From Paenibacillus sp. FSL R5-0517 (GTDB taxonomy: Bacteria > Bacillota > Bacilli > Paenibacillales > Paenibacillaceae): 64,000 nucleotides of DNA. The DNA is taken from contig NZ_CP150235.1 of assembly GCF_037974355.1 (NCBI RefSeq), positions 2,232,001-2,296,000 on the forward strand, read 5' to 3'. Both the position numbers and the translations under genes were made by a program. Shown here piece by piece: positions 8,792 through 16,961 of the stretch (positions are counted from its first letter, which is position 1; every line of letters starts with the position of its first letter). A model generated the notes under the pieces. It was not told the origin of the DNA, did no database searches, and worked only from the letters and a program-made list of their open reading frames with translations.

Positions 8792-9308
8792 AGCTCCCGT
8801 CCTGCGCGAAGCGGAGCAGGGAGTTGTGGAGGGAAGCGAAGCCCCGATACGACCGCCGAAGGCGAGAAAGCTCCCGTCCTGCGCGAAGCGGAGCAGGGAG
8901 CTGTGGAGGGGGCGAAGCCCCGATACGACCGCCGAAGGCGAGAAAGCTCCCGTCCTGCGCGAAGCGGAGCAGGGAGTTGTGGAGGGAGGCGAAGCCCCGA
9001 TACGACCGCCGAAGGCGGGAAAGCTCCCGCTCTTCACGAAGTGAAGCAGGGAGTTGTGGAAGGAGGCGAAGCCCTGATACGAACGCCGAAGGCGGGAAAG
9101 CTCCCGCTCTTCACGAAGTGAAGCAGGGAGTTGTGGAAGGAAGCGAAGCCCTGATACGAACGCCGAAGGCGGGAAAGCTCCCGTTCTTCACGAAGTGAAG
9201 CAGGGAGTTGTGGAAGGAAGCGAAGCCCCGATACGACCGCCGAAGGCGAGAAAGCTCCCGTTCTTCACGAAGTGAAGCAGGGAGTTGTGGAGGGAAGCGA
9301 AGCCCTGC
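8790..9308. repeat. 77-bp tandem repeat array with GCGAAGC mini-hairpins (six full units plus a partial)
   Basis: Units begin AAAGCTCCCG at 8790, 8867, 8943, 9020, 9097, 9174 and 9251, so the period is 77 (once 76). The seventh diverges after about 58 bp. Each unit carries three small inverted repeats closed by GAA: CGC-GAA-GCG or CAC-GAA-GTG inside a CTCCC...GGGAG stem, then GC-GAA-GC, then CGCC-GAA-GGCG. Units 1-3 and 4-7 form two subtypes (CTGCGCGAAGCGGAG against CTTCACGAAGTGAAG); one position changes from A-T to G-C in both arms. The array is much more GC-rich than its flanks and begins within the stop codon of the upstream gene. All plus frames stay open through parts of it because the unit has few stops, which is not evidence of coding. 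Confidence 0.95.
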
Positions 9309-9500
9309 CCGAAATGGTCCCGGTTAAGCTTGGGTGGGATCGCCGCTGATAAGCGGTGTTCCCGGCAACAAGCGTTCCTACGCCAACCGTTACATAGCAA
9401 GACCCGACCTACCACCGATGAGCAAGACGGGAGTCCAGAGGGCAGAGCTCTCTGGGGCCCTCCCTCGGAAGGGAGGGTTTGGGTGGGTGCGACTACTTAA
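9309..9500. other. GC-rich intergenic block with two hairpins
   Basis: This segment joins the repeat array to the HAD gene. It has CCGCT-gata-AGCGG (about 9341-9355) and a perfect CCCTCCCT-cgga-AGGGAGGG stem (about 9460-9479) followed by TTT, which may act as a terminator for the upstream operon. An AGAGCTCT palindrome precedes it. No convincing ORF or tRNA fold was found. It resembles dispersed intergenic repeats, but a second copy is not in the window. Confidence 0.5.
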
Positions 9501-9521
9501 TAGATGAGGAATGAAGCCAGA

Positions 9522-10325
9522 ATGACGTATAAACTAATTGCACTAGATGTAGATGGAACACTGCTGAATGACCATCATGAACTAACCGAATGGACTCAGG
9601 AGACCTTGATCCAAGCTTCCCGTCAGGGAGCAGAGATCGTTCTATGTTCAGGTAGAGGTCCTGCCAATACGATTCCTTTCATGGAGCAGATGGGACTGGA
9701 TGGATATGTGATTACACATAATGGCGCTGTAACGGCGCAAGTGGATACTCGTGAGGTGGTTCATCATTTTGCATTGGATGGACAAGGACTGGAGCCGATC
9801 ATATCCTACTGTCGAACCAATGGAGTACATTTTGACATCAATACGGCATTTGGTCTGTATGTGGATCAACCAGAAGGTCTGGGATTGCAGGTGCGTGAGA
9901 TGTATTACAACTTTATGGCAGAGCCACTGAAGTTACCCAAGTGGGTTGACATGACAGAACCGCTGGCCAAGTTCACTGCATTTGGACCGATTGAACAGAT
10001 GGATGCCGTACTTCAGGAGTGGTCTACCTGGAATCTGCCTTATTATATGACACGGAGTGGTGATTTTTTTATTGACCTGATGCATCCCGAAGCGTCCAAA
10101 GGTGCTGCGCTTAAAAGGCTTGCCGAATCCAAAGGAATCATGCCTTCGGAGATCATGGCGATTGGCAACTACTTCAACGATATTACGATGCTGACTTTTG
10201 CGGGCAAAGGCATTGCCATGGATAACTCACCTGACGAGGTGAAAGCTGCCGCGGACGAGGTGACCCTCTCTAATAACGAGCAGGGAGTAGCACACGCAAT
10301 CCAAAAATATGTCTTATCGGTTTAA
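9522..10325 (+). CDS. HAD-superfamily (Cof type IIB) phosphatase
   Basis: A 267-aa hydrolase of the Cof/YidA group, which usually dephosphorylates sugar phosphates or other small phosphorylated metabolites. Motif I is LIALDVDGTLL (nucleophile and acid/base Asp), motif II is VLCSGR, motif III is the Lys in ASKGAALKRL, and motif IV is MAIGNYFNDITML. The IIB cap domain lies between motifs II and III. The start is set at the second ATG (9522), where the family N-terminus begins; the ATG at 9504 has no ribosome site. Substrate unknown. Confidence 0.88.
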   Translation: MTYKLIALDVDGTLLNDHHELTEWTQETLIQASRQGAEIVLCSGRGPANTIPFMEQMGLDGYVITHNGAVTAQVDTREVVHHFALDGQGLEPIISYCRTNGVHFDINTAFGLYVDQPEGLGLQVREMYYNFMAEPLKLPKWVDMTEPLAKFTAFGPIEQMDAVLQEWSTWNLPYYMTRSGDFFIDLMHPEASKGAALKRLAESKGIMPSEIMAIGNYFNDITMLTFAGKGIAMDNSPDEVKAAADEVTLSNNEQGVAHAIQKYVLSV

Positions 10326-10422
10326 TCCTGCATCTTATACGTAAAATGCACGCTTTCCTCATAATCTACCGTCCTCAGGGGCATCCTAAGAGAATAACGT
10401 TAGGAATTGAGGAGGACACGTG

Positions 10423-11463
10423 ATGAAATATGATGTGGAATTGGTTGCAGACCTGCGGACATCAGGTGGAGAAGTGCAGGACGTGATGATCAATGGTCAA
10501 TATGCAGGCTCACTTTTTCTCGTGTACAGAGAAGGAGACCGTTTATCAGGCAGTCTTCAGATCGAGCAGGAGTCTCTGCCAGATGACACAGAGCAACTTA
10601 TTGTGGATAAAGTGCATACCTATGTCCGATCTCTTGCAGATGCGTTGGAAGCTGCATATTATGAAGTGCTGGTTAGTTGCGGCTCATTGCACTCAGTTCT
10701 GCATAAGCCTGAGTCAGATACGATGTGGCCGTCTGAGGATATGAATCATCACGATGGCAGCTATGACGATATAGACAGCAGTGAAAGTAAGGTAATTCCT
10801 GTTTCACAAGCCGAATCGTTTACATATGAAGATCGGGATCAGGTTCTGGAGATGGAAATGGTAAGCGCAGGACGCAGCATATCCACCTATATATTCAATG
10901 ATGTCGAAGGACAGGAGCTTGCAGAAGCTTCTCTAAAACAATATGGCGCTGATGTGCAAGGTGAAATACACTGGTATGACGAGCCGGAAGAGAACCAATT
11001 GGAAGCCGCAGCAGAGTTGCTGGTCAGAGAGCTGGATGAGGACATCATCGATACGATTACGATCCGCATGTGGCATCAGGGGAATGAACTCGAGACGTTA
11101 GAGTGGATACATCGCGATTTCTCCGAGGAATTTGAGGATCTGGATGAATCCGATCAGGATGAGCTGGAAGCTGCTGAAGAAGCATGTTATGTCATGCTGA
11201 AACGTAAGGACCGGGAGTTCCGGGTGTATGAGCTATTTCTTCAGGAACGAGGTGGGTTGCCTGTCGGAACAGCAACAATAGACACCTCTCAATCCGATCT
11301 GACGGGATACATTGATTACGAGGTTCCTGGAACCAGTGTGCAGCGAAAGAGCCTTGTCGAAGTGTTGATGCAGGAGTTGGACAAGGAGATGGAGTTTGAT
11401 ACCCTTCATCTTACGATGTTGTATCGAAATCAGATTATTGATGAAGCCAGAATAGATGGGTAA
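10423..11463 (+). CDS. Unknown acidic protein with three similar ~85-residue repeats
   Basis: Not recognised. The 346-aa product is soluble and very acidic, with no signal peptide or membrane helix. Three blocks (about residues 2-95, 145-235 and 260-346) share one pattern: a short strand with G (SGSLQIE, QGEIHWY, TGYIDYE), a 20-25-residue helix rich in L, A and E, then a strand (YYEVLVSCGS, TITIRMWHQGN, TLHLTMLYRNQ). This suggests a triplicated alpha/beta domain. GGAGG precedes the ATG at 10423. A terminator follows, so it appears monocistronic. Confidence 0.7.
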   Translation: MKYDVELVADLRTSGGEVQDVMINGQYAGSLFLVYREGDRLSGSLQIEQESLPDDTEQLIVDKVHTYVRSLADALEAAYYEVLVSCGSLHSVLHKPESDTMWPSEDMNHHDGSYDDIDSSESKVIPVSQAESFTYEDRDQVLEMEMVSAGRSISTYIFNDVEGQELAEASLKQYGADVQGEIHWYDEPEENQLEAAAELLVRELDEDIIDTITIRMWHQGNELETLEWIHRDFSEEFEDLDESDQDELEAAEEACYVMLKRKDREFRVYELFLQERGGLPVGTATIDTSQSDLTGYIDYEVPGTSVQRKSLVEVLMQELDKEMEFDTLHLTMLYRNQIIDEARIDG

Positions 11464-11490
11464 AAGGCAACTGCCTTTTACCTTTTTTTG
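11462..11490 (+). terminator. Terminator after the three-repeat gene
   Basis: AAAAGGCA / TGCCTTTT stem starting at the stop codon, then ACC and a run of seven T. Confidence 0.8.
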
Positions 11491-11498
11491 TTCTCATT

Positions 11499-11527
11499 TT
11501 GACGAAAAATTCATTTCCCGGTATAGT
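11499..11527 (+). promoter_or_regulatory. Sigma-A promoter of the GNAT gene
   Basis: TTGACG (11499-11504), a 17-nt spacer and TATAGT (11522-11527), about 40 nt before the start codon. Confidence 0.65.
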
Positions 11528-11568
11528 ACCATTAGTTTAATAGAGCTCAGGAAGCGGAGGAGAACAAT

Positions 11569-12117
11569 ATGCACTCATTCAGGATCAGTAGCGAATATAT
11601 TAACGATGGTTTTCAAGCGGTTCAGGCGAAGCCCGAAGATACGGAGGATGTGATGTCGCTGTTGGTGGAGACAGCCGAATGGTTACAGGGCCAAGGTTCT
11701 ACCCAATGGAACGCTTTGCTTCAAGGTGAAGATTCACATGATACGGCAGGGGCAATTCGGCGCGGGGATGTGTTTGTATTTAAAAAAGGAGCTGACGTAG
11801 CGGGAATGGTCATCCTTATGGTTCAGCCAAGCCCGTGGGATATTCACCTCTGGGGTTCAAAAGCTTACGCCGAGGATGGCGCAATCTATCTGCATCGGCT
11901 GGCGATCCGAAGAAAATATGCCCAGAGCGGTCTGGGACGAGCAATATTGGAATGGTCCAGCAGCGGTATACACTTTGAAGGCAAACATACGGTTCGTTTG
12001 GACTGCGGAGCCGACAACGCAACGTTAAACGCCTTTTACGCGCGGAACGGGTATACTTTTTTGGGAGAGACTGATGGTTACAGTACATATGAGAAGCCGG
12101 TGGAGCTCCTGAGCTGA
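11569..12117 (+). CDS. GNAT-family N-acetyltransferase
   Basis: A 182-aa acetyl-CoA-dependent acetyltransferase. The core GNAT features are visible: the strand IYLHRLAIRRKYAQSGLGRAIL, containing the acetyl-CoA pyrophosphate-binding R-x2-x-G-x-G/A type loop, and the C-terminal VRLDCGADNATLNAFYARNGYTFLGE. The substrate is not deducible. GGAGGAG stands 7 nt before the ATG and its own promoter lies just upstream, so it is likely monocistronic. Confidence 0.85.
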   Translation: MHSFRISSEYINDGFQAVQAKPEDTEDVMSLLVETAEWLQGQGSTQWNALLQGEDSHDTAGAIRRGDVFVFKKGADVAGMVILMVQPSPWDIHLWGSKAYAEDGAIYLHRLAIRRKYAQSGLGRAILEWSSSGIHFEGKHTVRLDCGADNATLNAFYARNGYTFLGETDGYSTYEKPVELLS

Positions 12118-12526
12118 GCATGATGACTGTACTCTGATTTTAATTATAATTATTATCAAATATATATTGATGACAACAGCAAGTGGTTGATTGCTGGTTT
12201 GGTTTAAAGCTTTTGCTTCTGAGCGTCATGTTTCATGAATATGTTGTATATACGAGTGATAACAAAAGCTTATCAGTTCTGTTTAATTCGAGTGGTTTGA
12301 ATAGCAAGATTTTTGCTGTGTCTATCGTAATATAGATGTTCCGGCTGTCCTATGTCATAATGGATAACAGAGCCGTATCAGAGAAAACAAATGAATGAAT
12401 ATGCATGCAATATAGGATGGGCAATTGAGAGAGATTCTCATTTTGTATCTTTACTGAACATATGTTCTGGTATATCATGAATGAAGATGTATGGAAAGAA
12501 CGTATGTAGAAAGGGGGAAACTAACA
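12118..12526. other. AT-rich intergenic region
   Basis: About 410 bp without a supported gene. There is a TTAATTATAATTATTATCA-like stretch near 12138-12157 and GAGAGATTCTCATTTT near 12427, but no clear promoter, terminator or RNA fold. It presumably contains the promoter of the glycosyltransferase. Confidence 0.4.
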
Positions 12527-13657
12527 GTGAGATTGCTGCAGGCGCTTTTCTTTCCTCCGGAGCAGCCCGGAGGTGTATCCTCTATGATTCCGTATATGCA
12601 AGAGAGATTTACAACCCCAAGGTGGGAAATGGATCTGTTCTCGTTGCCGAAGCGGATTCGCAACAAGGGCAGGGAGGAAGTTCATTTCGAAACGTTTGAC
12701 TGGACTGAATATCAGGATAGTCCTGTTGTCCAAAAATATATTCAAACCTATCGTGATTATCTATGGTGGACCAAGTTGCGTATTCAGAAGCCCTATGATC
12801 TGATTCATGCTCACCACCCCATTGCCGGACTTGCGATGAAAACGGTCTTCCCGGATACACCTCTCATTCAGACGATTCACTCCAGTTATGAACGAGAATT
12901 AATCCTTAATGGACGCATTGAAACGGACGGACCGGAGCATCGCTTCCTGCTTGCGATATATGGTGAGCTGGAACATCAGGCAGAGCGTCTCTTGACGGTG
13001 TCAGACTCGTTCCGTCGTTATCTGGCTCCCTACGTGAAGGAACCTGATGTCATCGGTGTGATTCCCAATGGATTTGATGAGAAGCGCTTTAAGCCGATTC
13101 CTCATGATAATGCGATACCACAGCTAGTGACGGTATGTCGGCTTGTTCCGGCGAAAGGATTGGATATTCTTTTCAAAGCCTGTGCGGAACTCAAGGGCCG
13201 AGGTCATGATTATGTGTTACATATTATTGGAGATGGACCGATTCGTCCTGATCTGGAAGAATTGGCGCAGCGATTAGGGATCTATAATGAGACCATTTTC
13301 TATGGTTACACACTGCACCCTGAGGAATTCATGCCATTCTTTGATATTTTTGTACTTCCTTCACGAGCAGAGGCATTTGGTTCCGTTTTCGCTGAAGCGG
13401 CGCTGAGTTGTCTTGCCCTTGTGGGTACGGATGTAGGTGGAATACCCGAACAGATCGAGAATGGTAGCAATGGGTTGCTTGTACCGGCCGAAGATCCTTC
13501 TGCACTGGCTGAAGCGCTTGAAAAGGTGATGCTTGATCCGGCATATCGTTATGAACTTGCCCGTTCAGCATGTGAAAAAGCCAAAACACATTACTCGCTC
13601 GGCAGATCAGTCAATGAGCTGAAGAAGATGTATCTACAGTTTCCCAGCAAGACCTAA
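12527..13657 (+). CDS. GT4-family glycosyltransferase (GT-B fold)
   Basis: A 376-aa retaining glycosyltransferase. The N-terminal Rossmann domain starts LLQALFFPPEQPGGVSSMI, whose GGV loop is typical of GT4. The C-terminal domain holds VTVCRLVPAKGLDILFKA, the nucleotide-sugar site PSRAEAFGSVFAEAAL (the E-x7-E pattern) and GTDVGGIPEQI. It may act on lipid, spore-coat or cell-surface glycan; donor and acceptor are unknown. The GTG start at 12527 is chosen because AAGGGGG lies 9-10 nt upstream; an in-frame ATG at 12491 has no such site. Confidence 0.85.
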   Translation: MRLLQALFFPPEQPGGVSSMIPYMQERFTTPRWEMDLFSLPKRIRNKGREEVHFETFDWTEYQDSPVVQKYIQTYRDYLWWTKLRIQKPYDLIHAHHPIAGLAMKTVFPDTPLIQTIHSSYERELILNGRIETDGPEHRFLLAIYGELEHQAERLLTVSDSFRRYLAPYVKEPDVIGVIPNGFDEKRFKPIPHDNAIPQLVTVCRLVPAKGLDILFKACAELKGRGHDYVLHIIGDGPIRPDLEELAQRLGIYNETIFYGYTLHPEEFMPFFDIFVLPSRAEAFGSVFAEAALSCLALVGTDVGGIPEQIENGSNGLLVPAEDPSALAEALEKVMLDPAYRYELARSACEKAKTHYSLGRSVNELKKMYLQFPSKT

Positions 13658-13677
13658 AAGAGAGAACAAAAAGTGCG

Positions 13678-13707
13678 AGCCGCTGTGCTAAACAGCGGCT
13701 TTTTTTT
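13678..13707 (+). terminator. Terminator after the glycosyltransferase
   Basis: AGCCGCTG-tgctaaa-CAGCGGCT followed by eight T. Confidence 0.92.
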
Positions 13708-13785
13708 CATGCAAAAGGTGTGCGCATGAGTGATGAATTGTGGTAAGCAAACGTATGCACATATTCATGAAGTACATAAGCATGT

Positions 13786-14841
13786 TTATATATTTTTGCG
13801 TCCACGAAATGTACCCCAGCGGTTTAATACCAATTTGGCTGCCCAGAACAGTGCCATACTTCCGAAGATAGGGTAAAGGATAGATAGCAGAGAACTGAAT
13901 CCAAACTGACTGAGTGAGTAACAGAGCAGCATAATGGTTAATGTAATGAAACGGGGATGAACGCGTATATGTTGTCTGAGTTGCAAGGTCATGCCATAGA
14001 TATCGGCAACAAACGTACTGAATATTTCCATAAAAATAAGGGATACATATACAGATTGTACTGCCCATCCAAGTTGAAAGGCGATGCTGCCCATCGGAAT
14101 TTCGAATTGGATGATGCCGGGCATCTGTGCCGACATGGCAAAATGGGCTGCCATTAGCATGAAACCTACACCAATTCCACCCAATACTCCGCCCCACTTC
14201 AGCACATTCCGACTACGAATCTGGTTCCCTACAGGCACCAGAACAGCTTGAGCTAACGCCAGATTAAATGAAGTGTACAACAGTGGAGACAGCCATACTT
14301 GAATAGGATTTGAGTCTGTCGTCAGTGTGATGAATCGGGAAGCTCCCGGATGATGGATGGTACTTGTGATCATGAGCAGAGATAACAGGAGCATCATAGG
14401 CACGACAATGCTATTCATTTGAAGGATAGCTTGGATGCCCCGACCGAGAAGCAGATATGTCCCTACAAGTGTGACGATTAGACCGGTCTGATAATGCAAA
14501 CCGAGATGTTCGACAAAAACGGAACCTGCTCCGGCAAGCATGACACTGTTCACGCCAATGAGAATGAGAAGGGTCACCCAAGTGATCCATTTGCCCGCCT
14601 TGTGGCCGAATAAGTGTTTGTTCAGATCCTCATAAGAGCGGGATCCGGTATCGTGGGCGATCAGCATCATTTTGGTACCTAACCAGACAAAGAGCATGGT
14701 GGATAAGCCTATGGTGACGGTGGCCCATTTGCCATACTGGGTAAAAAACTGCAAAATTTCCTGCCCTGTAGCGAAGCCGGCTCCGACAACCGTTCCGATG
14801 TATGTAAATGCGATCTGCAGCACCCGAAATGCCTGTTTCAT
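13786..14841 (-). CDS. YkvI-like polytopic membrane transporter
   Basis: A 351-aa integral membrane protein with about ten hydrophobic helices. The start, AFTYIGTVVGAGFATGQEILQFFTQYG, is the signature of the YkvI family in the APC-type transporter superfamily, with the unwound GAGFATG segment in TM1. The substrate is unknown; amino acids or related compounds are plausible from the superfamily. The ribosome site GAGAGGGG precedes the ATG at 14841. It is convergent with the glycosyltransferase and divergent from xpt. Confidence 0.82.
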   Translation of the reverse strand: MKQAFRVLQIAFTYIGTVVGAGFATGQEILQFFTQYGKWATVTIGLSTMLFVWLGTKMMLIAHDTGSRSYEDLNKHLFGHKAGKWITWVTLLILIGVNSVMLAGAGSVFVEHLGLHYQTGLIVTLVGTYLLLGRGIQAILQMNSIVVPMMLLLSLLMITSTIHHPGASRFITLTTDSNPIQVWLSPLLYTSFNLALAQAVLVPVGNQIRSRNVLKWGGVLGGIGVGFMLMAAHFAMSAQMPGIIQFEIPMGSIAFQLGWAVQSVYVSLIFMEIFSTFVADIYGMTLQLRQHIRVHPRFITLTIMLLCYSLSQFGFSSLLSILYPIFGSMALFWAAKLVLNRWGTFRGRKNI

Positions 14842-15045
14842 GTGTTTCCCCTCTCAGGACCCTGTATAGTTTGGACATGCGGGTACCATGGTACAAGGTA
14901 TGCTTGACCCACGAAAGTCATGACAATCGATCATGAGCTTTGGCTTGAATCGCGTCTGAAGGACAGCGTCCAGGCAATTTCGCTTGAACTTATAGATAGA
15001 TATATGATACTTTTACCTCATAGGATAGGCTTGGGAGGTCAAATC

Positions 15046-15627
15046 ATGGAATTATTGAAACAACGAATTTTACAAGAGGGTGTTGTCATCTCGGATCAAG
15101 TATTGAAGCTGGATGGTCTGTTGAACCACCAGATTGATCCTGCATTAACGATGGAGATGGGGCGTGAGTTCGCTGCCCGTTTTCGTGAAAGTGGAGTGAC
15201 CCGTGTAATCACGGTAGAATCCTCAGGGATTCCGGTTGCGTTTGCCGCGGCCTATGAACTTGGGGTGCCACTTGTATTCGCCCGTCGCAAAAAAACACTT
15301 CTAGCTGATCCTGATGCTTACTGTGAACGCGTACCGTCCTTTACCAAAGGAATTGTAACTGACATTATGGTATCTCGCGAGTTCATTCATGAGAATGACC
15401 GTATTTTGTTCATTGATGATATTATTGCCAATGGAGATGCCGCTCGTGGCGTCATCAAAATCATTGAGCGTTCCGGTGCGGAACTCGTCGGATTCGGTGT
15501 TGTGGTAGAGAAATGTTTCCAGGCAGGGGCACGAACGATTCGTGAACAGGGGATTCCGGTGGAAGCCTTGGTACGCATTCGTTCCCTGAACGATGGGACG
15601 GTACAATTTGACGATAACGAAATGTGA
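15046..15627 (+). CDS. xpt: Xanthine phosphoribosyltransferase
   Basis: A 193-aa purine-salvage enzyme that makes XMP from xanthine and PRPP. It aligns along its length with B. subtilis Xpt: GVVISDQVLKLDGLLNHQIDP, TVESSGIPVAFAAAYELGVPLVFARRKK and the PRPP motif ILFIDDIIANGDAA. The start is at 15046, where GGAGGT lies 7 nt upstream; the frame is open to 14920, but that extension is not part of the family. B. subtilis xpt has a guanine riboswitch; no such sequence was seen in the 150 bp upstream here. Confidence 0.93.
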   Translation: MELLKQRILQEGVVISDQVLKLDGLLNHQIDPALTMEMGREFAARFRESGVTRVITVESSGIPVAFAAAYELGVPLVFARRKKTLLADPDAYCERVPSFTKGIVTDIMVSREFIHENDRILFIDDIIANGDAARGVIKIIERSGAELVGFGVVVEKCFQAGARTIREQGIPVEALVRIRSLNDGTVQFDDNEM

Positions 15628-15665
15628 CATTTTAAAGGAATAGGGCCTATTTTTTGAACTATGCC

Positions 15666-15694
15666 TTTGCATGGCCGCTAATTTCATTTATAAT
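15666..15694 (+). promoter_or_regulatory. Sigma-A promoter of the 109-aa gene
   Basis: TTTGCA (15666-15671), a 17-nt spacer and TATAAT (15689-15694), 30 nt before the ATG at 15725. Confidence 0.6.
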
Positions 15695-15724
15695 GGGGTT
15701 ATGTTAGGGAGAGGAGGCAACACC

Positions 15725-16054
15725 ATGGGGAACCAACCGGCAACAGAACAATTCTTTAATGATAAGCTGGCGGAATCGAAAGTTCATTTTGAACGTGCCC
15801 TGGATTGTAAACATACGGAATTCGATGACCTTTATCCCTATATGATTGAACATCCTCAATTTTTCTGGTACAAACGCTATGTTGCCTGGTCAGAATTACT
15901 GACGATTGTAGGCTTATGCGAAGAGTTGTCCTTCTCTTGGAAAGAACAATTTACACCGCATCAAGTGGAGTACCTTGAAGAACGTGTGATGTCCGCCAAA
16001 GTGCTTGATTTTTGGTTCGAGAAGAACGACAGCAAAGAGCACGCGCAGCGGTAA
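15725..16054 (+). CDS. Conserved hypothetical protein (109 aa)
   Basis: Not recognised functionally. It is a small soluble protein rich in aromatic residues (FDDLYPYMIEHPQFFWYKRYVAW), predicted mostly helical, with no cofactor motif. Support for coding: GAGAGGAGG before the ATG at 15725, a good promoter just upstream and a strong terminator downstream. It is probably an autonomous transcription unit. Confidence 0.72.
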   Translation: MGNQPATEQFFNDKLAESKVHFERALDCKHTEFDDLYPYMIEHPQFFWYKRYVAWSELLTIVGLCEELSFSWKEQFTPHQVEYLEERVMSAKVLDFWFEKNDSKEHAQR

Positions 16055-16106
16055 CTTTCAGTCGGGACATAATTTCGAATGACATGACAGTCCAATACAG
16101 TCACGT

Positions 16107-16142
16107 GAGACCTAAATGACTTATCATTTAGGTCTCTTTTTG
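16107..16142 (+). terminator. Terminator after the 109-aa gene
   Basis: GAGACCTAAATGA-ctta-TCATTTAGGTCTC perfect 13-bp stem, then TTTTTG. Confidence 0.93.
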
Positions 16143-16173
16143 TAAATAAATTTGGAATATAGGAGCCATGAAC

Positions 16174-16392
16174 ATGATTAGTGATACAGAATTGGACGCC
16201 CTGCGTCTGTCAGGTGAGAAAGTCAGAGTAGTACGGGACGAGCTGGAATCGAACGATGTAACCGGGATTGTCGTTGCCTGGGATGGCGAGCAGGTACTTA
16301 TCCGTCGTCAGAATCGACGTGTCGTCAAGTTGGATCGTGGTTACCACTATCAGTTGTTCAGCGAACCCCGGCAAAGTCCACTTGGTGAGTAA
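16174..16392 (+). CDS. Small hypothetical protein (72 aa), possible SH3-like barrel
   Basis: Not recognised. The 72 residues alternate short strands (VRVVRDELESNDVTGIVVAWDGEQVLIRRQNRRVVKLDRGYHYQLF) in a way that suggests a small beta barrel such as an SH3 or KOW-like fold; this is inference from pattern only. AGGAG at 16161-16165 is 8 nt before the ATG at 16174; the ATG at 16168 is too close to it. Confidence 0.65.
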   Translation: MISDTELDALRLSGEKVRVVRDELESNDVTGIVVAWDGEQVLIRRQNRRVVKLDRGYHYQLFSEPRQSPLGE

Positions 16393-16533
16393 CAGCGATC
16401 ATTATGTCAGAAGTATGAGCGTACAAATGTTTGGAATTACCATGATTTCTTAGCATAATTGACTCACTCGGGAGAGAAGATAGGTACAGTGAAGAAATTC
16501 TGTAACTATAGCCGAGAGGGTGTGCTGCAAGAC

Positions 16534-16863
16534 ATGACATTGATGAATGATAAAGTTCATGCCTACAAGGATCAGATTGGAGCATTAAGTGATGTGCTGC
16601 CAGGTGTGGTGAAGTCGTATCATGAGTTTACCGGAGAATGCTTCCAACCTGGGGCGATTGATGCGAAGACCAAACAGCTCATCGCGCTTGGTATTGGCTT
16701 GTTCGCCAACAATGAGGTATGTACCTTCTATCATGTAGAAGAAGCACGTGCCAAGGGCGCTACAGATCAGGAGATTATGGAGACCGTTGCTGTGGCCGGA
16801 GCTGTAGGAGGCGGACATGCCCTGTCCCAGGGCGCGATGCGAGTGCAGAAGGCGCTGCATTAA
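16534..16863 (+). CDS. Carboxymuconolactone decarboxylase / AhpD-like family protein
   Basis: A 109-aa helical protein of the CMD/AhpD-like family. The segment IDAKTKQLIALGIGLFANNEVCTFYHVEEARAKGATDQEIMETV matches the family core, including the Cys and His of the E-x-C-x3-H site; the first Cys of an AhpD CxxC is absent. It may be a peroxide-linked or lactone-acting enzyme, but the family is diverse. The start is taken at the ATG 16534; a GTG at 16522 is possible. Confidence 0.78.
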   Translation: MTLMNDKVHAYKDQIGALSDVLPGVVKSYHEFTGECFQPGAIDAKTKQLIALGIGLFANNEVCTFYHVEEARAKGATDQEIMETVAVAGAVGGGHALSQGAMRVQKALH

Positions 16864-16917
16864 GTGTAGATGGAGGTAGTCCAAGGACTGTCCTCCTAAA
16901 GAGGAAATCAAACAAAA

Positions 16918-16955
16918 GAGGAGGTTCCGGTTGATCCGGAGCCTCCTCTTTGATA
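16918..16955. terminator. Bidirectional terminator between the CMD-like and NlpC/P60 genes
   Basis: GAGGAGGTTCCGG-ttgat-CCGGAGCCTCCTC, a near-perfect 13-bp stem between two converging genes, with T-rich runs on both sides. Confidence 0.85.
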
Positions 16956-16961
16956 TTATAC

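Noticed and set aside
8824..9198. Open reading frames of 72-124 codons through the 77-bp array
   Set aside because: They exist in all plus frames and on the minus strand only because the repeat has few stops; the 77-bp period shifts frame in each unit and no ribosome site is present.
8790..9308. CRISPR-like appearance of the array
   Set aside because: The units are contiguous 77-mers without unique spacers, and no cas genes are nearby.
12135..12160. Fur-box-like AT-rich sequence
   Set aside because: Only a loose match to the GATAAT repeats, and the neighbouring genes are not iron-related.
14920..15045. N-terminal extension of xpt and a purine riboswitch before it
   Set aside because: The extension lacks family similarity and the GGAGGT site sits at the shorter start. 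The conserved purine-riboswitch loops seen in B. subtilis xpt were not found.
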